In this document: positions 21,134-27,010 of the stretch, in pieces
Layout: each line of letters begins with the position of its first letter
How positions within the stretch are numbered: position 1 is the stretch's first letter
Assembly: GCF_900626145.1 (NCBI RefSeq)
Contig: NZ_LR130816.1
Span: 386,576 to 413,585 of the forward strand
Source of the DNA: Intestinimonas timonensis
GTDB taxonomy: Bacteria > Bacillota > Clostridia > Oscillospirales > Oscillospiraceae
DNA length: 27,010 bases
Direction of reading: 5' to 3'
Made by a program: the position numbers and the translations under genes
The notes under the pieces: model-generated
The model's database searches: none
Seen by the model: the letters and a program-made list of their open reading frames with translations, nothing else
What the model was told of the DNA's origin: nothing

Positions 21134-21895
21134 ATGATCCTCTATTTTTCCGGCACCGGCAATAGCCGTGCCTGCGCTAAGTGGCTGTCCAATACTCTGG
21201 GGGACGACTGCCGGGACGTCTTTTCCTTTCTCCGTGACGGCATCGCGGGGGAGTTCGTCTCCCAGACTCCCTGGGTCTTTGTGGTCCCCACCTACAGTTG
21301 GCGGCTTCCCAGGGTATTCGTTTACTTTCTCCGCACCAGCCGTCTCTCCGGCGCACGGGACGCCTACTTCGTCATGACCTGCGGTCAGGACATCGGCGCC
21401 GCCCCCCGGTACAACCGCGCCCTCTGCGCCCAGCTGGGCCTGCGCTGCCGGGGGACTCTGACAGTGGTCATGCCGGAAAACTACATCGCCATGTTTTCCG
21501 CCCCCACGCCGGAGGAGGCCCTCCCCATCCTGGCCGCCGCCCGTCCCACTCTGAAGCAGGCCGCCGCCTGCATCCGGCAGGGGAGCGACTTCCCCGAGGG
21601 GAAGATCGGTCCGCTGGACCGTCTGAAGTCCGGCCTGGTCAACGACCTCTTCTACCGTTTCCAGGTGAAGGACCGCCCCTTCACGGTCTCCGATGCCTGC
21701 ATCGCCTGCGGCAAGTGTGAGCGGGACTGTCCCCTGGGCAACATCCGCCTGGAGGGCGGCCGACCGGTGTGGGGTGGGCGGTGCACCCACTGCATGGCCT
21801 GCATCTGCGGCTGCCCCACGGCGGCCATCGAGTATGGGAAGGTCAGCCGGGGCAAGTCCCGGTATCAGTGTCCCGAGGAGCCCTTCCGCCCCTGA
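21134..21895 (+). CDS. EFR1-family flavodoxin-ferredoxin protein
   Basis: 253 residues. The N-terminal flavodoxin-like domain begins YFSGTGNSRACAKWLS (FMN phosphate loop) with PTYSWRLPRVF and TCGQDIG further on. The C-terminus is a 2[4Fe-4S] ferredoxin: CIACGKCERDCP and CTHCMACICGCP, eight cysteines in the CxxCxxCxxxCP pattern. EFR1 proteins are thought to pass electrons from ferredoxin to flavin-dependent partners in anaerobes. The start follows GGGGGAATG-type text with AAAGGGGG about 9 bases before the ATG. A weak GGGC/GCCC-TTTT hairpin near 21904-21920 may end the unit. Confidence 0.94.
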   Translation: MILYFSGTGNSRACAKWLSNTLGDDCRDVFSFLRDGIAGEFVSQTPWVFVVPTYSWRLPRVFVYFLRTSRLSGARDAYFVMTCGQDIGAAPRYNRALCAQLGLRCRGTLTVVMPENYIAMFSAPTPEEALPILAAARPTLKQAAACIRQGSDFPEGKIGPLDRLKSGLVNDLFYRFQVKDRPFTVSDACIACGKCERDCPLGNIRLEGGRPVWGGRCTHCMACICGCPTAAIEYGKVSRGKSRYQCPEEPFRP

Positions 21896-21961
21896 CCCCG
21901 TTGGGCAAATCGCCCTTTTCGGCCCGCCGTTTTTCAGAGAGAATTTTGTTCAAAAACACCT

Positions 21962-21990
21962 TTGAAAATCCATCTTCCCTTTGGTATGAT
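21962..21990 (+). promoter_or_regulatory. Promoter of the small-protein/MATE operon
   Basis: TTGAAA (21962-21967), 17 bases, TATGAT (21985-21990). Near consensus. Transcription should start around 21996-21998, at the first base of a long hairpin. Confidence 0.72.
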
Positions 21991-21996
21991 AAATGT

Positions 21997-22049
21997 ACAA
22001 CGTGTGGCTATCATCGGCGTAAATCCGGTTGATGGCCACACGTTGTTTT
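21997..22049 (+). terminator. 5'-end hairpin with U-run, probable attenuator
   Basis: ACAACGTGTGGC (21997-22008) pairs perfectly with 22035-22046. Inside, ATCATCGG pairs with CCGGTTGAT (one bulge). It is followed by TTTTCTTTTCC. The hairpin begins where transcription is expected to start and lies before the first gene, so it would cut transcription early unless overcome. It may instead define a ~50-base small RNA. Confidence 0.65.
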
Positions 22050-22082
22050 CTTTTCCGCCAAACATTTGAGAGGAGGCAGCCT

Positions 22083-22334
22083 ATGAAAAGGAACCAAGCG
22101 GCTTGCATCTGTCAGACTCTGCATTTCCAGCTCAAAGAGGACGTGGAGCATACCTGCGCCGTAAGAGCCGTCAGAGAAGAGGTGAGCCATTACAAGCACC
22201 GACTGGACAGGAGCTGCACAAAATACAGGATTCTGTCTGAGACCGAGCAGCCCGATGGCTCCGTAATCGTGAAAATCATCAAGCAATACAACCACAGCCC
22301 AGTCGGCGAATACCTGGATCTGAACAAAACCTAA
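22083..22334 (+). CDS. Small uncharacterised protein upstream of a MATE transporter
   Basis: 83 residues from ATG 22083 behind GAGGAGG. The sequence (CICQTLHFQLKEDVEHTCAV, REEVSHYKHRLDRSCTKYRI, DGSVIVKIIKQYNHSPVGEY) is soluble and charged with three to four cysteines; no family is recognised. It is the first gene after the attenuator-like hairpin and lies 62 bases before the MATE gene, separated by another stem-loop. A regulatory or accessory role for the transporter is possible but only from position. Confidence 0.75.
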   Translation: MKRNQAACICQTLHFQLKEDVEHTCAVRAVREEVSHYKHRLDRSCTKYRILSETEQPDGSVIVKIIKQYNHSPVGEYLDLNKT

Positions 22335-22339
22335 AAACC

Positions 22340-22373
22340 GTGCGGCCACCGGAGTCTTTTCCTGTGGCCGCAC
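22340..22373 (+). promoter_or_regulatory. Stem-loop between the small gene and the MATE gene
   Basis: GTGCGGCCAC (22340-22349) pairs perfectly with 22364-22373 around a 14-base loop. No T-run follows, so it is not a normal terminator. It ends 11 bases before the MATE ribosome site and may act as an RNA-processing or stability element. Confidence 0.6.
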
Positions 22374-22396
22374 CTCTTCGGCTTGGAGGCATTCCC

Positions 22397-23809
22397 ATGG
22401 AACAAAAATCCAATGTTTTTCTGGAGCAAGAGCCCGTTGGAAAGCTGATGGGCAAATACGCGATCCCCTGCATCATCTCCCTGCTGGTGGCCGCCCTTTA
22501 CAACATCGTAGACCAGATCTTTATCGCCAATGCGTCCTATCTGGGTTCCTACGGCAACGCCGCCAACACCGTGGTTTTCCCGCTCACCGTAGTGGCCCTG
22601 GCTCTGGCCGTCCTCATCGGGGACGGCTGCTGCGCCTACGTGAGCATCTGTCTGGGCGCCAACGAGCGTGAAAAAGCACAAAGGAGCATCGGCAACGCCG
22701 TGGTGCTGTGCGTGGCGGTGAGTATCCTGCTCACTGTGCTCTATCTGGTTTTCCAGGATGCCATCCTCACCATGTTCGGCGGCCGGGTCAACGAGGAGAC
22801 CTTTCAGCATTCTGAGGAGTACTTCTTCTATATCACTCTGGGCGTCCCCTTTTATATGTTCGGTCAGGCCATGAATCCCATCATCCGCTCCGATGGCAGC
22901 CCCAAATTTGCCATGGCCGCTACTCTGGCCGGCGCCGTGGTCAACATCATCCTGGACCCTGTCTTTATTTTTGGCTTCCAATGGGGCATGATGGGCGCCG
23001 CCGTGGCCACCGTCCTGGGCCAGATCCTCACCGCCATTCTCTCGATCGGATACCTCTGCCGCATGCGCTCCGTCACCCTGGACCGGAGCTGCTTCCGCCT
23101 GCACTGGAACCTCATAAACAAGTTCCTCCCCCTCGGCATCTGCAGCCTGCTCTCCCAGATCTCCCTTGTCGCCGCCATGGCCGCCATCAACAACATGATC
23201 CGCCAGTACGGCGCCCTGGACCCTATTTTCGGCCAGACTCAGTACGCTCAGATCCCCATGGCGGTGGTGGGCATCGTCATGAAGTTCTTCCAGATCGTCA
23301 TTTCCATCGCTGTTGGCATGGCGGCGGGATGCATCCCAATCGTGGGCTACAACATCGGTGCCGGACGGAAGGACCGGGCCAAAGACCTGTTTACCCATCT
23401 GCTTTTGGCTGAGGCAGCGGTGGGCGCCGTGGCCCTTCTCATCGTGGAGCTTCTCCCCATGCAGCTCATCTCCATCTTCGGTGCCGCCAACGAGAGCACC
23501 TACTACACCGAATTCGCCATCAAGTCCTTCCGTATCTACCTCTGCATGATGATCTTCGCCTGCGTCAACAAGGGCACCTTCATCTACCTTCAGTCCCTGG
23601 GCAAAGCCCTGGCCTCCACCGCCCTCTCCATGCTCCGTGAGGTGGTCTTCGGCGTTGGCTTCGCCCTTCTCCTGCCCCGCTTCTACGGTCTGGACGGCGT
23701 CCTCTATTCCATGCCGGTGTCGGATATTCTGACCTTCCTGGTGGCGGTTATCATGATCCGCTACACCTATCGCCAGCTCTCCCAGCCGGAGCAGCCATCC
23801 CCCCAGTGA
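22397..23809 (+). CDS. MATE family efflux transporter
   Basis: 470 residues in the usual size range, with about 12 hydrophobic segments. N-terminal EQEPVGKLMGKYAIPCIISL and LYNIVDQIFIANASYLGSYG are the classical MATE opening; PLTVVALALAVLIGDGCCAY, FYMFGQAMNPIIRSDGSPKF and AVGMAAGCIPIVGYNIGAGR follow. It belongs to the NorM/DinF-like cation-coupled drug exporters, membrane located. The start is ATG 22397 behind TTGGAGG; an upstream frame extension has no ribosome site. Substrates cannot be predicted. Expression probably depends on the leader hairpin at 21997. A cytidylate-kinase-like gene follows after 16 bases. Confidence 0.95.
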   Translation: MEQKSNVFLEQEPVGKLMGKYAIPCIISLLVAALYNIVDQIFIANASYLGSYGNAANTVVFPLTVVALALAVLIGDGCCAYVSICLGANEREKAQRSIGNAVVLCVAVSILLTVLYLVFQDAILTMFGGRVNEETFQHSEEYFFYITLGVPFYMFGQAMNPIIRSDGSPKFAMAATLAGAVVNIILDPVFIFGFQWGMMGAAVATVLGQILTAILSIGYLCRMRSVTLDRSCFRLHWNLINKFLPLGICSLLSQISLVAAMAAINNMIRQYGALDPIFGQTQYAQIPMAVVGIVMKFFQIVISIAVGMAAGCIPIVGYNIGAGRKDRAKDLFTHLLLAEAAVGAVALLIVELLPMQLISIFGAANESTYYTEFAIKSFRIYLCMMIFACVNKGTFIYLQSLGKALASTALSMLREVVFGVGFALLLPRFYGLDGVLYSMPVSDILTFLVAVIMIRYTYRQLSQPEQPSPQ

Positions 23810-23825
23810 CCCAAGGAGGTGTGTC

Positions 23826-24431
23826 ATGAAATACAGAATCATCACCATCAGCCGCGAGTTCGGCAGCGGCGGCCGCACCATCGGCAAGCAGGCCGCGGAG
23901 CGGCTCGGGCTTTCCTGCTACGACCATGAGCTCATTGACCGCATGGCCGAGGAGAGCGGCTTTGCCAAGGAATATATTCAGGAAAAAGCAGAGTACGCCA
24001 ACTACGGCAGCTGGCTGGCCAACGCCTTTTCCAACCGGGCCATGGAGGGCATCTCCAACCGGGACTACCTGTGGAGCGTCCAGCGCAGGGTCATCCTGGA
24101 CCTGGCCGGGCAGGGTCCCTGCGTCATCGTGGGCCGCTGTGCCGACTACATTCTTCGGGAGGAGGCCCAGTGCCTCAAGGTCTTTGTTCACGCCGACCTG
24201 GACAAGCGTGCCGACCGCATCGTCCGGCTCTACGGCCAGCGGGAGGAGGCGCCCGTCAAGCGCCTCAAGGACAAGGATAAACGCCGGGCCGCCTATTACA
24301 AATTCTATACCGACCTGGACTGGGGCGACTTGCGCAACTACCACCTGGCCCTGGACAGCGGCGCCCTGGGCATCGATACCTGCGTAGACATCATCGTGAA
24401 CACCTACCGTCAGATGTCCTCCGGCACCTGA
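23826..24431 (+). CDS. Cytidylate kinase-like family protein
   Basis: 201 residues behind AAGGAGG. The N-terminus IITISREFGSGGRTIGKQAA is the Cytidylate_kin2 P-loop variant. YDHELIDRMAEESGF, GPCVIVGRCADYIL and KDKRRAAYYKFYTDLDWGD are further marks of this clostridial group, which differs from housekeeping CMP kinase in length and motif. The actual substrate is not established for this group. Probably co-transcribed with the MATE gene and closed by the terminator at 24458. Confidence 0.93.
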   Translation: MKYRIITISREFGSGGRTIGKQAAERLGLSCYDHELIDRMAEESGFAKEYIQEKAEYANYGSWLANAFSNRAMEGISNRDYLWSVQRRVILDLAGQGPCVIVGRCADYILREEAQCLKVFVHADLDKRADRIVRLYGQREEAPVKRLKDKDKRRAAYYKFYTDLDWGDLRNYHLALDSGALGIDTCVDIIVNTYRQMSSGT

Positions 24432-24457
24432 ATCAATTCCGACCTCTAAACAGCAGA

Positions 24458-24494
24458 CGGGCGGAACGGCCACCGGCCGTTCCGCCCGCTTTTT
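24458..24494 (+). terminator. Terminator after the cytidylate-kinase-like gene
   Basis: CGGGCGGAACGGCC (24458-24471) pairs perfectly with 24475-24488 across a 3-base loop, then CTTTTTG. It lies between convergent genes and may serve both. Confidence 0.9.
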
Positions 24495-24499
24495 GTTTC

Positions 24500-25069
24500 T
24501 CACCGGCCCGCCTTTACCGTGCGTGCCTTCATCAGGTCGTAGGTACGCAGGAAGGGCGTCACTGCCGCTCCCGCCTCCAGGTGGTGGAGCAGGATGCGCC
24601 CGCAGGCCTCGCTGTCGCTGCCCGCCCGGTGGTGATCCAGCTCAATGCCCAGGTGGTCACACAGGGTGTTCAGCCGGTGGTTGGGAAGCCCCGGCAGCAG
24701 CCGGCGGCTCATCTGGCAGGTACAGGCGTAGGGGACCTGCTCCCGCCAGAAAAGCCCGTAGGCCCACAGGCACTTGGCCAGCACCGACATATCGAACTGG
24801 GCGTTGTGGGCCACCAGCAGCCCGCTCTCAAAGATGGGACGCAGCCTTTCCCACGCCTCCAGGAAGGTGGGCTGTCCGGCCACCATCTGAGGGGTGATGC
24901 CGGTAAGGGCGACATTGAAGGACTCAAAGGGGACCTCCGGGTCCACCAGAAGATCATAGGTCTCCGTCACCCTTTCCCCCTCCACCACCGCCACACCAAT
25001 GGCGCTCATGCGGTCGTTGTTGTGGTTGGGGGTCTCCACATCAAAGGCGATATAGCGCTGGTATCCCAT
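24500..25069 (-). CDS. DnaQ-like 3'-5' exonuclease
   Basis: 189 residues. The DEDDh motifs are present: YIAFDVETPNHNNDRMSAIG (Asp10, Glu12), LVAHNAQFDMSVLAKCL (Asp), and HHRAGSDSEACGRILLHHL (His and Asp). It resembles PolC-type or epsilon proofreading exonucleases lacking a polymerase domain. The start is placed at ATG 25069 (MGYQRY) with GGAGAG 7 bases upstream; ATG 25084 would add five residues but has its purine-rich run too close. It degrades single-stranded DNA or RNA ends by family inference. Confidence 0.92.
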   Translation of the reverse strand: MGYQRYIAFDVETPNHNNDRMSAIGVAVVEGERVTETYDLLVDPEVPFESFNVALTGITPQMVAGQPTFLEAWERLRPIFESGLLVAHNAQFDMSVLAKCLWAYGLFWREQVPYACTCQMSRRLLPGLPNHRLNTLCDHLGIELDHHRAGSDSEACGRILLHHLEAGAAVTPFLRTYDLMKARTVKAGR

Positions 25070-25154
25070 GCCCTGTCTCTCCATTCCCTTCGGGCCGAGG
25101 CCCGGCGTTTTCCCCTCATTCTACCACAGTTCGACCCGCCCTGGAAGAGACGTC

Positions 25155-25183
25155 TTTACAGTACCGGGCATTGTGCGTATACT
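25155..25183 (+). promoter_or_regulatory. Promoter of the TrmH-DUF5655-NIF3-like operon
   Basis: TTTACA (25155-25160), 17 bases, TATACT (25178-25183). About 47 bases upstream of the first ATG. Confidence 0.68.
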
Positions 25184-25230
25184 AAAGTCAGAACTTGTAT
25201 CAATGGGAACGACCCAGCAGAGGAGGAGCC

Positions 25231-26058
25231 ATGGCCCAGATCATTACCGTCACCGACCTCACCCACCCCGGGCTCTCCCCCTACGCCCGGCTCACCGAGC
25301 GGCAGCTCCGCAGCAAGCGGGACCCGGAGGAGGCCCTTTTCATCGCCGAGAGCCCCAAGGTCATCGGCCACGCCCTGGATGCCGGCTATGTGCCCGTCTC
25401 CCTTCTCATGGAGGAAAAACACCTTCGTGGTCAGGGAGGTGCACTCCTGGACCGGTGCGGAGATATCCCCGTCTACACCGGGGAGAGCGCCCTGCTGGAA
25501 TCTCTCACCGGCTATCGGCTGACCCGGGGCATCCTGTGCGCCATGCGGCGGCCTACCCTGCCCACGGTGGAGGACATCTGCGCCGGCGCCCGGCGGGTGG
25601 CCGTGCTGGAGGGTATCGTGGACCCCACCAACGTGGGGGCCGTCTTCCGCTCCGCCGCCGCCCTCCATATGGACGCCGTACTGGTCACACCCACCTGCTG
25701 CGACCCCCTCCACCGCCGCTCGGTGCGGGTGAGCATGGGCACCCTCTTCCAGGTCCCCTGGACGGTGATCGGCAGCCAGGCCGGCGACTGGCCCCATCCG
25801 GGGCTGGAGCGGCTGAAGGCCCTGGGCTTCGCCACTGCCGCCATGGCCCTGGACGCCCGGGCCGTCACCATCGAGGACCCCCGGCTCCGCTCGGAGGAGC
25901 GGCTGGCCATCGTGCTGGGCACCGAGGGGGACGGCCTCTCCAACCACACTATCGTCGGGTGCGACTACACCGTGTGCATCCCCATGGCCAACGGAGTGGA
26001 CTCCCTCAACGTGGCGGCGGCCAGCGCCGTGGCCTTCTGGGAGCTGCGGGCGCGGTAG
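25231..26058 (+). CDS. TrmH/SpoU-family RNA methyltransferase
   Basis: 275 residues from ATG 25231 behind AGGAGGAG. An N-terminal substrate-binding part (YARLTERQLRSKRDPEEALF, IAESPKVIGHALDAG) precedes the SPOUT trefoil knot: DPTNVGAVFRSAAAL (motif 1), IVLGTEGDGLSNHT (motif 2) and IPMANGVDSLNVAAASAVAF (motif 3). It should methylate the 2'-OH of a nucleotide in rRNA or tRNA using AdoMet. The exact target is not evident. First gene of a three-gene unit. Confidence 0.95.
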   Translation: MAQIITVTDLTHPGLSPYARLTERQLRSKRDPEEALFIAESPKVIGHALDAGYVPVSLLMEEKHLRGQGGALLDRCGDIPVYTGESALLESLTGYRLTRGILCAMRRPTLPTVEDICAGARRVAVLEGIVDPTNVGAVFRSAAALHMDAVLVTPTCCDPLHRRSVRVSMGTLFQVPWTVIGSQAGDWPHPGLERLKALGFATAAMALDARAVTIEDPRLRSEERLAIVLGTEGDGLSNHTIVGCDYTVCIPMANGVDSLNVAAASAVAFWELRAR

Positions 26059-26078
26059 GTCCGAAAGGAGACGTGAGC

Positions 26079-26474
26079 ATGGAGCGAAACGAGCACTACG
26101 AGAGCGACCTTCTCTTTTTCTTCGACGGAAAGCCCCTGGAGTTGGGCCTCTATGAGGCCCTCTTTGCCCAAATGGAGGCCGCCTTCCCACAGGCCTCAGT
26201 GAAGGTGCAGAAGAGCCAGATCAGCTTTTATGATCGTCACCTCTTTGCCGCCGCCTCCCTCCCCGTCCGGCGGAAGAAAAGCTGGCCGGAACACTGCCTG
26301 GTTGTCACCGTAGGCCTGAACCGGCGGCTGGAATCCCCGCGGGTGGCGGTGGCAGTGGAGCCCTACCCCGGCCGATGGACCCACCACATCCTCCTCACCG
26401 CCCCGGAGGAGATCGACGGCGAGCTGATGTGCTGGCTGGAGGAGGCCCGGAACTTCGCCGTCAGCAAGCGGTAA
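26079..26474 (+). CDS. DUF5655-like protein
   Basis: 131 residues from ATG 26079 behind AAAGGAG. QASVKVQKSQISFYDRHLFA, PVRRKKSWPEHCLVVTVGLN, SPRVAVAVEPYPGRWTHHIL and IDGELMCWLEEA match the DUF5655 domain pattern along its length. That domain is of unknown function and sometimes occurs fused to nuclease-like proteins; here it stands alone. Soluble, no catalytic residues assigned. Twenty bases after the methyltransferase stop and 12 before the next gene. Confidence 0.85.
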   Translation: MERNEHYESDLLFFFDGKPLELGLYEALFAQMEAAFPQASVKVQKSQISFYDRHLFAAASLPVRRKKSWPEHCLVVTVGLNRRLESPRVAVAVEPYPGRWTHHILLTAPEEIDGELMCWLEEARNFAVSKR

Positions 26475-26486
26475 TCGAGGTGCTGT

Positions 26487-26822
26487 ATGTCTCTCTCCTA
26501 TTGCAAACTGGAAATTTTTATACCCGAGAGCCATCTGGAGGCCCTGCGGGCCGCCCTTCAGTCGGTGGACGCGGGCCATATCGGCGCCTATGACGGCTGC
26601 CTCTCCTATTCCCCTGTCACCAGCTGCTGGCGTCCCCTCCCCGGCACCACTCCCTATCTGGGCCGTGTGGGGGAGCTGTGCACCGCCACCGAGCTGAAGG
26701 TGGAGGTCACCTGCCGGGTGGCCGATCTGGAAAAGACCGTCGCCGCCGTCAAGGCGGTCCATCCCTATGAGGAGCCTGTCATCAACGCCATCCCCCTGCT
26801 GGCCACCGGCCTGGGGGAGTAA
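26487..26822 (+). CDS. NIF3/CutA-like small protein (YqfO insert domain type)
   Basis: 111 residues from ATG 26487 behind a weak CGAGGTG. SYCKLEIFIPESHLEALRAA, GHIGAYDGCLSYSPVTSCWR, LPGTTPYLGRVGELCTATEL and VHPYEEPVINAIPL match the ferredoxin-like domain inserted in NIF3/YqfO proteins and found alone in many bacteria, related in fold to CutA1. Such domains form trimers; a metal- or ligand-sensing role is proposed but unproven. It is the last gene of the unit. Confidence 0.88.
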   Translation: MSLSYCKLEIFIPESHLEALRAALQSVDAGHIGAYDGCLSYSPVTSCWRPLPGTTPYLGRVGELCTATELKVEVTCRVADLEKTVAAVKAVHPYEEPVINAIPLLATGLGE

Positions 26823-27010
26823 TCAGGAAAGTCCAATGGTAATAAGTCAAGAGGGAGACACAAGAAAAATTTGAGTAAAACAGTATGGAAACAGCTAAGT
26901 GGGCAGCAAAAAGGCAACACCAACCAAAGCCCTGCCCCGGAGTTTTTTGAAACAGGGCCTAAACGTCAGAACGGCAAGCGATATGCTTAGCCCTCCGGCG
27001 GGATATACAG
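26823..27010. other. Non-coding right edge, nothing assigned
   Basis: About 190 bases, more AT-rich than the preceding 15 kb. A small CCCTG/CAGGG pairing spans 26930-26958. A TTG-initiated frame from 26872 (SKTVWKQLSGQQKGN..., stop near 26990) is possible but lacks a well-placed ribosome site and is not recognised. The change in composition may mark the edge of another inserted segment. Confidence 0.4.

Noticed and set aside
22331..23887. A 518-codon minus-strand frame opposite the MATE gene
   Set aside because: Antisense to a clear MATE gene; its His/Asp/Gly-rich text is the mirror of hydrophobic codons.
26872..26992. A short TTG-started + strand frame at the right edge
   Set aside because: No well-placed ribosome site, not recognised, and too close to the edge to judge.
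1..27010. CRISPR arrays, tRNA or rRNA genes
   Set aside because: No regularly spaced direct repeats and no tRNA- or rRNA-like segments were seen on either strand.

Overview
The window reads as chromosome of a high-GC Gram-positive anaerobe of the class Clostridia, most likely a gut Oscillospiraceae (Flavonifractor/Lawsonibacter-like). This is inferred from strong AGGAGG-type ribosome binding sites, sigma-A style promoters with 17-base spacers, and families typical of that group (EFR1 flavodoxin-ferredoxin, TIGR04076, DUF5714, hexapeptide acetyltransferases, clostridial XRE regulators). No rRNA, tRNA or CRISPR array was seen.

Bases 1-5400 are a degraded accessory patch, visibly more AT-rich than the rest. 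It holds the end of an unidentified gene with a terminator, a 5'-truncated gene, and a very-short-patch-repair (Vsr) endonuclease gene split by an IS5-family (IS427-type) element with a programmed frameshift. These are followed by an autoinhibited Fic protein with inverted repeats over its promoter, an IS110-type element whose transposase is truncated but whose leader could encode a bridge RNA, and an IS66 remnant. The IS66 tnpC gene is fused in mid-gene to the first ~53 codons of sbcC, so sbcC is destroyed and sbcD is left intact without its ATPase partner.

Bases 6957-11274 form a seven-gene, translationally coupled operon from one good promoter: CatA-like acetyltransferase, peptide deformylase variant, TIGR04076 protein, SDR oxidoreductase, YfcE-like phosphodiesterase, DUF6933-like protein, and a DUF5714-arsenate reductase (ArsC) fusion whose natural start codon appears to be ATA. 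Bases 11399-14564 carry two XRE regulators, a DUF2200 protein, a hidden 57-residue gene paired with a 106-residue gene, and a conserved uncharacterised 218-residue protein.

Bases 14562-19011 are a LysR regulator divergent from a five-gene operon (hexapeptide acetyltransferase, FMN reductase, alpha/beta hydrolase with a Cys nucleophile, cyclophilin-like lipoprotein, carboxymuconolactone decarboxylase-cupin fusion); a dyad sits just upstream of the operon's -35 box. Bases 19090-20419 hold a TetR regulator and a small cytosolic protein, each preceded by a closely related 28-base dyad, suggesting a two-target regulon.

Bases 20526-26822 carry a second acetyltransferase with EFR1, a small protein plus MATE efflux pump behind a 5'-end hairpin that looks like an attenuator, a cytidylate-kinase-like protein, a DnaQ-like exonuclease, a TrmH-type rRNA methyltransferase, a DUF5655 protein and a NIF3/CutA-like protein. 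The best candidates for undescribed biology are the DUF5714-ArsC operon, the two-site TetR unit, the attenuator-like leader of the MATE operon, and the IS110 leader.
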